From the NCBI GenBank assembly GCA_963788285.1, contig CAWBGB010000015.1:62001-126000 (forward strand): 64,000 nucleotides of DNA, given 5' to 3'. This document shows, piece by piece, positions 8,604-17,486 of the stretch; position 1 is the stretch's first letter; every line of letters starts with the position of its first letter. The notes below the pieces were generated by a model. The model had not been told where the DNA came from and made no database searches. It saw only the letters and a list, made by a program, of their open reading frames with translations. This stretch comes from Alicyclobacillus_A sp963788285 (lineage in GTDB: Bacteria; Bacillota; Bacilli; Alicyclobacillales; Alicyclobacillaceae). Both the position numbers and the translations under genes were made by a program.

Positions 8604-9762
8604 TTAAGGAATCCAATCTTCAATGGGGGCGGGCTGAACTGCAGTATTCCTGGCCAGCAGGCGATGATAGTGATGTAGTAATTGTTTGGTTGGTCCATTC
8701 CAATCTAAGGTAAGTACCATCTCCTGAGCACGAGTTTGTACCCTACGGCGCTGCTCTTCGTCATACAGTAATTTATCCAGCGCTTCTAACATGGAATCGA
8801 TGTTGGCAGGATCATATATGAATCCAGCTTGTCCATGTTCTAATACCTCTCGTGTTGCGGGGCTATCTGCAGCCATGACTGGCAATCCACTTGCTATCGC
8901 TTCATATAAGACCAGTCCGAGGGTTTCAGTGGTCGATGTAAAGACAAAGCCATCGGCGGAAGCATACGCATGTGCCAAGTCCTCTCCGAACAAGTACCCA
9001 GTAAATACTGTATTGGTATCTGCAAAAATGGATTCGAGTGTTGCGCGGTACGGACCATCCCCCACAATGGCCAGATGTACATCAGGCCGTCGTTCCAAAC
9101 ACGGACGCAGTTTCTCAATTCCCTTCTCCTTGGCCAGGCGCCCGACGTACAACAATAACTTCTGATTCGTATCCTTGTCATTCAACAGTCGTGCACGCAT
9201 CTGTTCGGACCGCTTTGCAGGCGAGAAATATCTGTAAATCGACGCCGCGTTCCCATAACCCAAGGTTACGAAATCCTCGTGACTCTAACTCCGCCATTGT
9301 TGCTTTGGACGGACACAAGTTAATTTCGGCTCGATTATGTATCGCGCGAAAACACCACCATAAGAATGGTTCCAGCCAAGGAAGGTGGTAATATCGTGCG
9401 TACGTTGGAATGTGCGTATGGTACGAAGCAATCAGAGGTAAACGATTTCGCCGTGCATAGTAAATTGCGGCAAAGCCGAGGAAACCTGGATTTACGGCGT
9501 GAATGAGATCTGGCTCAAATTCTTTTAGAACTTTTCCGATCCGTGGAAAGGGTAATGCGAATTTCTTTTCCGGATAAAGAGCAAAACGGAAGGAAGGAAT
9601 TCCGACAATCGTTGCGGACGCATACGTTGGTGGAGCTCCATTGGGTGCAAACAAGAGCACATCATGTCCAGCATCCTCTAAGTGTTTTAACGTACCGCAC
9701 AAACATGTGACAACACCATCCGTTCCGGGGAGAAATGTCTCAGAGAACATGGCGATTCTCAT
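8604..9762 (-). pseudogene. GT4 glycosyltransferase, frameshifted
   Basis: The N-terminal half (MRIAMFSETFLPGTDGVV, ATG 9762 behind GAGGTCGGTGG) and C-terminal half (LLYVGRLAKEKGIEKL, IVGDGPYRATLE, ETLGLVLYEAIASGLPV) are one GT-B glycosyltransferase of family 4. The E-x7-E motif is intact. The frame breaks at 9226-9228, where the coding strand has TTT; one T fewer reads DLQIFSPAKRSEQ without interruption. GT4 enzymes of this type add sugars to diacylglycerol or phosphatidylinositol-like acceptors. Its neighbours favour a glycolipid product, but this is inference. A slippage mutation or sequencing error cannot be separated by eye. Confidence 0.8.
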
Positions 9763-9889
9763 GCTGTCCACCGACCTCTTATCATACGTGTTGTTGATAA
9801 AGCTTATTAAACGCCTCACTCACGTCCCGAAATCTGTTGGGAAGTCTGGTCGGTGCTTAATTTTTCCTTGAATGTGTTATGACATACGT

Positions 9890-9907
9890 GGTGTAACCGA
9901 TTACACC
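9890..9907. promoter_or_regulatory. inverted repeat upstream of the GT4 gene
   Basis: GGTGTAA, spacer CCGA and TTACACC form a perfect 7-bp inverted repeat about 130 bp upstream of the GT4 start. It has no U-tract, so it looks more like a protein operator than a terminator. No regulator can be named. Confidence 0.3.
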
Positions 9908-9990
9908 CCGGGATTACTTTCATGACAACATCCGCCGTACATTCCGCACGGCTGCGTCATTCGGTAGGTTGAAACCCATGCGGAACCGTA

Positions 9991-10302
9991 TCAGCTTCGC
10001 TGATGATTCAGACACTTAGGTCTAGCAGAAAGGTTGGCCCGGGCGCTAATTGGATAGAATCTAGGATAGAGCAATCCGTGTCTTTGACTACAACCTGTAA
10101 AATGCTTTCCGAGATCCAAAAAGACGTATCTGCCAGTACTCCGTTTCGCCATTGATGCACGCCCTTTCGAAGTGTCTTCCGAACTCATTTTATAGGCGGG
10201 ACATCTGAAGCGATACAGATGAAGCCTACGAGTTGTGTTTCCTTTGCATATTGGACTCCAATTGATGCCTTTTTCATTAACGGTGCCTTCCGCAAAAAGA
10301 AC
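9991..10302 (-). pseudogene. degenerate transposase fragment
   Basis: The minus-strand frame contains EGTVNEKGINWSPICKG and LHLYRFRCPAYKMSSEDT, then KGR and RYVFLD. This resembles the Cys-containing middle of IS1182/IS5-like DDE transposases (a C-x-x-G segment, YRCP, then GR-x-VY). No N-terminal or catalytic C-terminal part and no terminal repeats can be found around it, so it is a remnant at best. The rest of 9763-10396 shows no gene. Confidence 0.35.
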
Positions 10303-10396
10303 GAAGAGATTGAATTCGATATCATCCAAAAAGTGAAGATGCTTTCGAGTACTCCACAGCCACCGCATCAAGGCGCACCGGCACGAATCTGATGAA

Positions 10397-10427
10397 TTAA
10401 GAAAAGCCCCCACTGATGTGGGGGCTT
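10397..10427 (-). terminator. intrinsic terminator, minus strand
   Basis: On the minus strand AAGCCCCCAC, loop ATCA and GTGGGGGCTT form a 10-bp stem followed by TTCTTAA. It could act as a second terminator behind the tRNA-Gly gene or belong to a lost upstream gene. Confidence 0.65.
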
Positions 10428-10618
10428 CACGCTTGAAAATGCAACACTATCCGACTTTGAAGGTTTACAACTGGTGTCGCGTCCTCGACACCAAAATGAA
10501 GCTAGGGAATCCAGACATCACAACAACTTACAGGGTTGCGGTGGGTGGAAGAGGATAGTCTTGTTCGTTCCCAATCCGTTCCCAAACAGGCAGAGTAACG
10601 TTTGTTGGTTCGTTTTGA

Positions 10619-10651
10619 CAAAAAGAAAATCCCTTGCGGAACAAGGGATTT
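10619..10651 (-). terminator. terminator of tRNA-Gly
   Basis: Minus strand: AAATCCCTTG, a 5-nt loop, CAAGGGATTT, then TCTTTTTG. It begins 14 nt beyond the tRNA 3' end and should end the tRNA transcript. Confidence 0.8.
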
Positions 10652-10664
10652 CGCGGCTTTTTTA

Positions 10665-10740
10665 TGGAGCGGACGACGGGACTCGAACCCGCAACATTCA
10701 GCTTGGGAAGCTGACGCTCTGCCAATTGAACTACGTCCGC
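10665..10740 (-). tRNA. tRNA-Gly (anticodon CCC)
   Basis: The minus strand folds into a complete cloverleaf. The acceptor stem pairs GCGGACG with CGTCCGC, the T arm contains GGTTCGAGTCC, and the anticodon stem TCAGC/GCTGA encloses loop TTCCCAA, giving anticodon CCC. The discriminator is T and CCA is encoded in the DNA. A promoter lies at 10763-10791 and a terminator follows directly, so the gene is probably monocistronic. CCC reads the GGG glycine codon. Confidence 0.95.
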
Positions 10741-10762
10741 AAAACACTTTTCAGATATCTCT

Positions 10763-10791
10763 AGAGTACATCAGTTGCGTTCTGATTTCAA
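10763..10791 (-). promoter_or_regulatory. promoter of tRNA-Gly
   Basis: Minus strand: TTGAAA (10791-10786), a 17-bp spacer and TACTCT (10768-10763), about 22 bases before the tRNA 5' end. Spacing is ideal and the -35 box is good. Confidence 0.6.
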
Positions 10792-10951
10792 CCAATCTAC
10801 CGAGCTATGCGATATGAAGTCCATCGGGCAATCTTGATGTTCATTGTCGATGTCTGTTCTCTGATTCCGTCATCGTGGCTATTCTGTGGTATATGTATAC
10901 TCAGCACTGCCGCCAGTTGAATATATCAAAGAGGGAAGAGGACGTTTGGCG

Positions 10952-11935
10952 ATGTCAGACCATCCTTTCACTTATGAATTTACCATCCCAGAGGTGTGGC
11001 ACGGAAGGAAGTTGAAATCCCTGCTACAGTCTGAGTTAAAGTTTTCGACACGTCTGTTGCGAAGCATGGCTCCGTATGAAGGCGTTCTGAAGAATGGGCA
11101 TCTCGCGTATTTGAACCAACCTGTGAGTGAAGGTGACAAAATACTCATTATGTTACCTCGGGAGTACTCCGACATTCCCCCAGAGCCCATGGAACTGGAC
11201 ATACGATATGAAGACGGCGAGGTTATCGTAATTAATAAGCCGCCGGGTATACTGACACACCCAACGGCACGCGAACGAACAGGCACTTTGCTGGCGGGTG
11301 TCGCGTACCACCTACAGGGCCAGGGAGCCGTTCCACACTCTGTGCACCGATTGGACAGAGACACATCGGGTGTCATTATGTTCGCCAAACATGCGCACAT
11401 CCACCACTTGTTCGACATTACGCTACGTAACGACAAGATGCACCGCTCTTATTGTGCGCTGGTTTGGCACGACCAGGCGTTCGATATAGGCGGGGTTGGG
11501 GAGTGGCGAACCATCGACTTGCCCATCGGGATGGACCCAACCCGGCCGTCCCGCCGAATCATCACAGCTTCCGGACAACGTTCTATCACGCACTACCGCG
11601 TGGTGGGGCGAACCGAGCACATCAGTGCGGTACACATTCGCCTGGAGACGGGCCGCACGCACCAAATTCGCCTGCATTTCTCCGCGATGGGTATGCCGTT
11701 GGTGGGCGATCCGGTGTATGGCGCAGGTTCACAGCAGAACCCCAAAACGGCCGCTCTTCCAATTCCGTTCGAGCGGCAGGCGCTGCACGCGGTACATCTC
11801 ACGTGGGAGCATCCAGTCACATACCGAACCCAGACAGCGACAGCACCCGTTGCACCCGACATTCGGCGTTTGTGGGTAGCGCTTGGCGGGGATCAAGCGG
11901 TGTGGCGCGACGTGGAGACCGCCCCGGATGTGTGA
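10952..11935 (+). CDS. RluA-family pseudouridine synthase
   Basis: 327 residues from ATG 10952, which follows GAGGGAAGAGGA; an earlier in-frame codon at 10886 lacks a ribosome site. After an S4-like N-terminal part come VINKPPGILTHPT, the catalytic motif HRLDRDTSGV with its Asp near residue 140, ETGRTHQIRLHFSAMGMPLVGD and a closing Leu-rich strand. Such enzymes convert uridine to pseudouridine in rRNA or tRNA; RluD- and YlyB-like members modify 23S rRNA, but the exact target is not readable. It stands before the M42 operon, separated by 90 bases. Confidence 0.9.
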   Translation: MSDHPFTYEFTIPEVWHGRKLKSLLQSELKFSTRLLRSMAPYEGVLKNGHLAYLNQPVSEGDKILIMLPREYSDIPPEPMELDIRYEDGEVIVINKPPGILTHPTARERTGTLLAGVAYHLQGQGAVPHSVHRLDRDTSGVIMFAKHAHIHHLFDITLRNDKMHRSYCALVWHDQAFDIGGVGEWRTIDLPIGMDPTRPSRRIITASGQRSITHYRVVGRTEHISAVHIRLETGRTHQIRLHFSAMGMPLVGDPVYGAGSQQNPKTAALPIPFERQALHAVHLTWEHPVTYRTQTATAPVAPDIRRLWVALGGDQAVWRDVETAPDV

Positions 11936-12025
11936 GCGATCCAGTGCATCCGCCGTTTCCACTCAAAATCCAAACGACAGCGCGTATCTGGTAAGATGTA
12001 CGTATGTGTGGAAAGGGGTGTTGAC

Positions 12026-13090
12026 GTGACGAGGCAGAACCACAAAGATACACTCATTAACCTCCTCGAATCCCACGGGGGACCAGGCTTTGAACAAGCT
12101 GTGGCAGAGAAATGTGTCACCGCATTCAAGGAGTATACTGACGACGTCCAGATAGACAATCTGGGCAACGTCATTGCGGTGGTGCGAGGTGAAGGAGACG
12201 GCCCGCGCCCAAAAATCCTGCTGTCGGCGCACATGGACGAAATTGCGCTGGTGGTCACGAAAATTGACACAGGCGGATTTCTCCGCGTGTGGCAGGCGGG
12301 CGGATTCGATCCACGCACACTCATCGGTCAGGAAGTCGTCGTGCACGGCAAACAGCCGTTGCGGGGCATTGTCGGCTCCAAACCACCTCATTTGACCTCC
12401 TTGGAAGAGCGTAGTAAGGCAGCTCCACTGGAAGACCTCTTTATCGACGTCGCCATGTCAGAAGAGCGTGTGCGCGAATTAGTGAACGTAGGGGACCGGA
12501 TTACGCTCCACCGCGAAACCATGGATCTGTTAAACAACCGTATTAGCGGCAAAGCATTGGACGACCGAACCAGTATCGCGGTCATTCTGGAATGCCTGCG
12601 ACTGTTGAAGCTCATGAGACACGTCGCGGACGTGTATGCTGTAGCCACTGTCCAAGAAGAAGTGGGGGTACGTGGCGCAATCACGGCTGGGTACGGAGTG
12701 AACCCCGACATTGGCATTGGTATCGACGTGACTTTCGCAGACATGCCTGGGCAAGATGCGGACGTGAGCTTCAAGATTGGTAAAGGTCCCGCCATCGCCT
12801 TCGGTCCCAACATCCATCCCAAGGTGTTCCAAGGACTGCGCGACGCTGCTGTGGAGAACCACATTCCATACCAACTGGAATTGTCGCAAGGTCCGACCGG
12901 CACCGACGCGCGTGCCTTCCAGATCACGCGAGAAGGGATTGCTTCCGGATTGGTGGGTATCGCCATTCGATACATGCACTGTTCGGTCGAGACCGGATCG
13001 TACGACGATATCATCGACTGCGGCCGCCTATTGGCGCACTACATAACGACTGTTGACGCCAAAACCGTGGAGGGACTCACATGCTACTGA
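12026..13090 (+). CDS. M42 family glutamyl/leucyl aminopeptidase, paralogue 1
   Basis: 354 residues from GTG 12026 behind AAAGGGG; ATG 11996 has no ribosome site. The dinuclear metal residues of the M42 family are all present: SAHMDE, ALDDRTS, VQEEVGVRG (catalytic Glu and bridging Glu), IDVTFAD and YMHCSVET. These cobalt/zinc aminopeptidases form large tetrahedral (TET) or related assemblies and trim peptides released by proteasome-like proteases. It overlaps the next paralogue by 10 bases, so the three genes form a coupled operon. Confidence 0.92.
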   Translation: MTRQNHKDTLINLLESHGGPGFEQAVAEKCVTAFKEYTDDVQIDNLGNVIAVVRGEGDGPRPKILLSAHMDEIALVVTKIDTGGFLRVWQAGGFDPRTLIGQEVVVHGKQPLRGIVGSKPPHLTSLEERSKAAPLEDLFIDVAMSEERVRELVNVGDRITLHRETMDLLNNRISGKALDDRTSIAVILECLRLLKLMRHVADVYAVATVQEEVGVRGAITAGYGVNPDIGIGIDVTFADMPGQDADVSFKIGKGPAIAFGPNIHPKVFQGLRDAAVENHIPYQLELSQGPTGTDARAFQITREGIASGLVGIAIRYMHCSVETGSYDDIIDCGRLLAHYITTVDAKTVEGLTCY

Positions 13091-14106
13091 AGAAATTGAC
13101 GGAAGCGATGGGCCCGTCCGGGTTTGAAGACGAAATCAGAAACGTCATCCGCGAAGAAGTGACGCCCCACGTCGATAACCATTATACGGACGTGCTGGGC
13201 ACGCTAATTTGCGAAAAGGGAGTGAACAAGAACGGGCCGCGCGTGATGTTGGATGCCCACATGGACGAAGTGGGCCTGATGATTGTACACGTCGAGGAAA
13301 ACGGTCTGTTGCGGTTCCGGCCACTGGGCGGGATAGATCCGCGCGTTCTCGTGTCCAAACCGGTTCAAATCGGGTCGCAAAAGCGGTTTGGCGTCATTGG
13401 GGCGAAGCCTATTCATTTACAATCTCCGGAGGAGCGTACGAAACCGCTCTCTCTGAAACAGCTCTACATTGACATCGGAGCAAAGGACAAAGACGACGCC
13501 CTATCTGCAGTGAAGCTGGGCGACGTGGCGATGTTCACGACGAAGTACGAGGAAATCGGCGACAACTGTGCCAAGGCGAAGTCATTTGACGATAGAGTCG
13601 GATGTGCTGTGCTGGTAGAGACCCTGAAAGCGCAGTTCGACCTGCCGCTGTTCGGTGCTTTCACCGTTCAGGAAGAAATCGGATTGCGCGGCGCCGGCCC
13701 GGTGGCGTACCGTTTGCAGCCAGATATCGCCATTGCACTGGAAGGCACCGTGTGTTTCGACGTGGCGGACGCTCCGGGGCATGGACAATGCACCATCATG
13801 GGGAATGGACCAGCGCTCACAGTTCACGACAGGCAGACCATCGCTAACCGGCGGTTCCTCGAGTTCATGATGTCGGTTGCTGAAAAATACAGCATTCCCT
13901 ACCAATTGCGGCGGGTGAAGGGCGGATCGAATGACTATGGCGCCATTCACAAAGTACGGGAAGGAATTGTCGGCGGTGGGATTTCCGTACCTGTCCGCTA
14001 CATCCATGCCCCGGCCCAATTGATTTCACTGGACGACTACCAGAACACGATTCGCCTGGTGTCCGCGATTCTGACGGAACTCGCTAAAGGGGGATTTACG
14101 GCATGA
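13081..14106 (+). CDS. M42 family metallopeptidase, paralogue 2
   Basis: 341 residues. Active-site set: DAHMDEVGL, SFDDRVGCA, VQEEIGLRGAGP, the acidic ALEGTVCFDVADAPGH segment, and RYIHAPAQLISLDD. All ligands and both glutamates remain, so this copy should be active. Similar proteins are annotated as endoglucanase M or FrvX, but peptidase activity is the family's established function. GGAGGG precedes the ATG inside the end of paralogue 1. ATGA overlap joins it to paralogue 3. Confidence 0.92.
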   Translation: MLLKKLTEAMGPSGFEDEIRNVIREEVTPHVDNHYTDVLGTLICEKGVNKNGPRVMLDAHMDEVGLMIVHVEENGLLRFRPLGGIDPRVLVSKPVQIGSQKRFGVIGAKPIHLQSPEERTKPLSLKQLYIDIGAKDKDDALSAVKLGDVAMFTTKYEEIGDNCAKAKSFDDRVGCAVLVETLKAQFDLPLFGAFTVQEEIGLRGAGPVAYRLQPDIAIALEGTVCFDVADAPGHGQCTIMGNGPALTVHDRQTIANRRFLEFMMSVAEKYSIPYQLRRVKGGSNDYGAIHKVREGIVGGGISVPVRYIHAPAQLISLDDYQNTIRLVSAILTELAKGGFTA

Positions 14107-15086
14107 AAGACTTGATACTGGAGCTCGCAGAGTACACAGCACCGTCCGGTTCTGAGTCAGCCGTGCAAGAAGCGCTGCTCGGACTGGTCAAGGACGTGGC
14201 GGACGAGGCGTACACCGATAAGCTCGGCAACGGCATTGCCAAAAAATCCGGCAAGGGTCCACACGTTGTACTGGCAGCGCACGCGGATGAAGCGGGCGTC
14301 ATGGTCATTCACATTGAAGATGAAGGGTTCCTCCGTGTGATTTCCGTCGGAGACGTGAAAGCACAGGCACTGGTTGGTCGCCATGTGAAGTTCACCAATG
14401 GCGTGATGGGTGTCGTCGGCGTCGAGTCGAAAGTGAAGTTGCAAGATATTTCGTTTGATAATCTGTACGTGGACATCGGCGCAGAGAACGGAGATGTAGC
14501 GAATAGTAAGGTCTACATTGGTCTGTCTGGCGTCGCGCTCGAGCCCGTTGTACAAATCGACGAACATAAGTTGGCAGGGCGAGCCTTGGACAACCGCGTT
14601 GGCTGTGCCATTGCCATTGAGGCGTTCCGCCAAACTGCGGCAGCGGGACACAACGTCTCACTGGTTTTCACCTCACAACAGACCGTGGGGGCAAGGGGAG
14701 CGAAAACGGCCGCGTTCCAGCTACATCCAGATCTGGCCATTGTGGTGGACGCGGCACCTGCGGGAGATATGCCCCAAGCCACGCGGATGGAGCTAAAGCT
14801 TGGGGCGGGCCCAGCCGTGAAGATTATGGACGGGACTGCCATTGTTCCACTCAAGGTCAAAGATCATTTGATTGAAACGGCCAAGAAGGCGGGCATCGAC
14901 ATTCAATATGAAGTGTGGCCGCGCGGGTTGTCCGACGTGGGAGCCATTCAGTTGTCGGTGGACGGGATTCCGGTCGGCGGTGTGTCATACCCGGCGCGGT
15001 ATGTGGGCAACACGTCGACCATGGTGGACCTCCGCGACGCGGAGGCGGCTGTGCGTTTGATTGTCGAAGCCATTCGCTCCTTTTGA
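14103..15086 (+). CDS. M42-family protein lacking catalytic residues, paralogue 3
   Basis: 327 residues that align along the full M42 fold: AAHADEAGVMVI, ALDNRVGCA, VVDAAPAGDMP. At the active site the EE pair of VQEE(I/V)G reads QT (TSQQTVGARGA), and the His of RY(I/M)H reads Gly (RYVGNTST). Two metal or catalytic glutamates and one His ligand are therefore gone, while the fold and glycine positions are kept. I infer an inactive subunit that may co-assemble with paralogues 1 and 2, as known for mixed TET particles. It is translationally coupled (ATGA) and followed by a terminator. Confidence 0.88.
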   Translation: MKDLILELAEYTAPSGSESAVQEALLGLVKDVADEAYTDKLGNGIAKKSGKGPHVVLAAHADEAGVMVIHIEDEGFLRVISVGDVKAQALVGRHVKFTNGVMGVVGVESKVKLQDISFDNLYVDIGAENGDVANSKVYIGLSGVALEPVVQIDEHKLAGRALDNRVGCAIAIEAFRQTAAAGHNVSLVFTSQQTVGARGAKTAAFQLHPDLAIVVDAAPAGDMPQATRMELKLGAGPAVKIMDGTAIVPLKVKDHLIETAKKAGIDIQYEVWPRGLSDVGAIQLSVDGIPVGGVSYPARYVGNTSTMVDLRDAEAAVRLIVEAIRSF

Positions 15087-15100
15087 TTCTGAACGGCACA

Positions 15101-15126
15101 GGGGCTGCCTCCGGGCAGCCTCTTTT
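15101..15126 (+). terminator. terminator of the M42 operon
   Basis: GGGCTGCC, loop TCC and GGGCAGCCT followed by CTTTTC, 15 bases after the paralogue 3 stop codon. A clear intrinsic terminator that separates the peptidase operon from aroC. Confidence 0.85.
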
Positions 15127-15166
15127 CATTCAACCCAAAATCCCGCCCGATCAACATCTGCGCCCA

Positions 15167-15175
15167 TGTTATAAT
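15167..15175 (+). promoter_or_regulatory. extended -10 promoter of the aro operon
   Basis: TGTTATAAT is an extended -10 element 51 bases before aroC. No good -35 box lies 17 bp upstream, which is tolerated with the TGn extension. The leader carries GAG at 15190, 15195 and 15200 and again at 15207 and 15211, a weaker echo of the triplets before trpD. Confidence 0.5.
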
Positions 15176-15225
15176 TATCGAAACGTACTGAGTAGAGACG
15201 AGACTGGAGAGAGGACGAACGCCTG

Positions 15226-16383
15226 ATGATTCGCTATTTGTCTGGAGGGGAATCCCACGGACCGGAGCTTACGGTCATCGTGGAAGGGTTTCCGAGTCAA
15301 TTGAGAGTATCCAAAGAAATCATTGATGAGCAACTAAAAAAGCGCCAACAGGGTTACGGTCGCGGCTTCCGGATGAAGATTGAGTCCGACCAGGTGGAGA
15401 TCACCAGTGGAGTGCGGTTTGGGTACACGTTGGGATCGCCAATCACCATGCATGTGGTCAACCGGGACTTCTCTCACTGGACGGATCGCATGGCGGTGTT
15501 AGACAGTCCCCCAGAATCGCTGAAGGAAATTCACCGCCCAAGGCCCGGGCACGCCGATTTAGCGGGCGCCATCAAGTACGACCACCGGGACATTCGCAAT
15601 GTGCTGGAGCGCGCGAGTGCGCGTAACACCGCGACGATGGTCGCAGCAGGTGCCTTGGCGCGTCAGTTGCTCGCTGAGTTCAATATTCAAGTGACTGCGC
15701 ACGTGGTGGAGATCGGCAGCGTCAAGGCAGAGTCAGTGCCGAGAGACTGGGCGGAGCTGGTGGCGGCTGCTGATGCATCGCCGGTGCGGACCGCAGACAA
15801 AGACGCCGAATCCAAAATGATAAAGTTGATTGATGAGGCAAAAGCCAAAGGGGACACGGTCGGAGGGGTCTTTGAAATCGTCATCCAGGGCTGCCCCATC
15901 GGACTTGGCAGTTACGTGCACCCGGACCGGAAGCTGGACGGGCGGTTGGCTGGCGCGTTAATGAGCATCCAGGCCATCAAGGGTGTGGAGATTGGGCTCG
16001 GTTTCGAGGCTGCAAGGCGGTTCGGTTCCAAAGTACACGATCCGATTGCCCACGACGGTTCCCGATACCTGCGGCCGAGTAATGGTGCAGGCGGACTGGA
16101 GGGCGGCGTTACAAACGGCGAACCCATTGTGTTGCGCGTGGCCATGAAGCCCATTTCGACGTTATACAAACCGCTGAACAGCGTGGACATGGTGACCAAG
16201 CAAGTGGAACCTGCCGCGGTGGAGCGCTCGGACTACTGTGCCGTGCCAGCGGCATCCGTAGTCGGTGAAAACGTGGCAGCGTGGGTGATTGCCGATGCGT
16301 TCCTGGAGAAGTTCGGAAACGATTCGATGGAGCAAATTCGCGACGCGTACAATGCGTACCTGGAACGGGTGAACCAGCGATGA
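15226..16383 (+). CDS. aroC: chorismate synthase
   Basis: 385 residues. The N-terminus MIRYLSGGESHGPELTVIVEG and the motifs GYGRGFRMKIE, RPGHADLAGAIKYDHRDIRNVLERASARET-type (here broken as DIRNVLERASARNT) and the C-terminal RSDYCAVPAASVV are diagnostic. It removes phosphate from EPSP to give chorismate and needs reduced FMN. First gene of the aromatic superoperon, as in B. subtilis (there called aroF). Its stop overlaps the aroB start (ATGA). Confidence 0.97.
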   Translation: MIRYLSGGESHGPELTVIVEGFPSQLRVSKEIIDEQLKKRQQGYGRGFRMKIESDQVEITSGVRFGYTLGSPITMHVVNRDFSHWTDRMAVLDSPPESLKEIHRPRPGHADLAGAIKYDHRDIRNVLERASARNTATMVAAGALARQLLAEFNIQVTAHVVEIGSVKAESVPRDWAELVAAADASPVRTADKDAESKMIKLIDEAKAKGDTVGGVFEIVIQGCPIGLGSYVHPDRKLDGRLAGALMSIQAIKGVEIGLGFEAARRFGSKVHDPIAHDGSRYLRPSNGAGGLEGGVTNGEPIVLRVAMKPISTLYKPLNSVDMVTKQVEPAAVERSDYCAVPAASVVGENVAAWVIADAFLEKFGNDSMEQIRDAYNAYLERVNQR

Positions 16384-17486
16384 CGGCCCGCTTAACAGTA
16401 CGTACGGCGTTTGTGGAGTACCCAGTGATGTTTTCGGCCGGGTTGCTTGACGAGCTCGGCGAGCAACTACTGGAACTCGGCGTCAGCACGAGTCGTCCGC
16501 TGTTCCTGGTGACCGATGAAAACTTGGCGCGTCTTGGCTATCCAGATCGTGCGGCAGAAAGTTGTACGAAAGCGGGCTACGTGCTGCACAAGGCGGTTGT
16601 TGCGCCGTCGGACGCGAGCAAATCACTGGTGACCGCAGAGCGGCTGTACGAGGGGATGGTGGAGGCAGGCATTCCGCGCAATGGCATCGTCCTGGCATTA
16701 GGGGGCGGCGTGGTTGGTGACTTGGCCGGGTTTGTGGCCGCGACGTACTATCGTGGGATTCCGTTCATCCAGTTGCCCACCACGTTACTTGCCCACGACA
16801 GCAGCATTGGCGGCAAGGTGGGCGTGAACCTTAGAAGTGGTAAGAACCTAGTGGGTGCGTTTCACCAACCGTTGGCGGTCATGTTTGACGTAGATCTGCT
16901 GGCGTCGCTCCCTGCGCGGGAGTGGGCGGCAGGTATGGCGGAGGTGATCAAACACGGGTTGATTGGAGACGCGGAATTGTTCCGGGAACTCCTTTTTACC
17001 CCGGTAACCTGTTATCCCGGGCCGGCTCAAACGGAAGCCTTGCTCGCGCGCGCCTGCGCGGTGAAGGTGGCCGTTGTGGAACGGGATGAACGGGAAAGCG
17101 GAGAACGCATGAAGTTGAACCTCGGTCACACGGTCGGACACGCAGTGGAGCAATATTCACACTACCAACTCAACCACGGGGAGGCGGTGTCCATCGGCAT
17201 TGCCGTCGAGACGCAGATGGCAGTGCATCGCGGCCTGGTGTCCACCACAGAGCGAGATCAGATCTTTGCCGTGCTTCAGGCTCATGGTCTTCCGCTTCAA
17301 ACGGCTGGCTTTCCGCTCGCGGACGTTATGGAGTACTTGCGGCACGACAAGAAGCATACGAGTGAGGGGTGGACATTCGCGCTTCCCAAAGGGATTGGGG
17401 AAGTCGTCGTTGTGCGCGACGTTACATATGACGAAGTGGCCCGTGCCTGGATAGATGTTCATCAGAATGGGGGATTGCCATGTTAG
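16380..17486 (+). CDS. aroB: 3-dehydroquinate synthase
   Basis: 368 residues from ATG 16380, overlapping the aroC stop. Motifs: ALGGGVVGDLAGFVAATYYRG for the NAD site (residues GGGVVGD visible), PTTLLAHDSSIGGKVGVN, MAEVIKHGLI and NLGHTVGHAVE, which together carry the zinc ligands and catalytic Lys. It converts DAHP to 3-dehydroquinate. Length matches the family. Coupled on both sides, so stoichiometric expression with aroC and aroH is likely. Confidence 0.97.
   Translation: MTARLTVRTAFVEYPVMFSAGLLDELGEQLLELGVSTSRPLFLVTDENLARLGYPDRAAESCTKAGYVLHKAVVAPSDASKSLVTAERLYEGMVEAGIPRNGIVLALGGGVVGDLAGFVAATYYRGIPFIQLPTTLLAHDSSIGGKVGVNLRSGKNLVGAFHQPLAVMFDVDLLASLPAREWAAGMAEVIKHGLIGDAELFRELLFTPVTCYPGPAQTEALLARACAVKVAVVERDERESGERMKLNLGHTVGHAVEQYSHYQLNHGEAVSIGIAVETQMAVHRGLVSTTERDQIFAVLQAHGLPLQTAGFPLADVMEYLRHDKKHTSEGWTFALPKGIGEVVVVRDVTYDEVARAWIDVHQNGGLPC

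Noticed and set aside
12388..13014. 208-residue minus-strand frame inside the first M42 gene
   Set aside because: Shadow of the aminopeptidase gene; no start signal.
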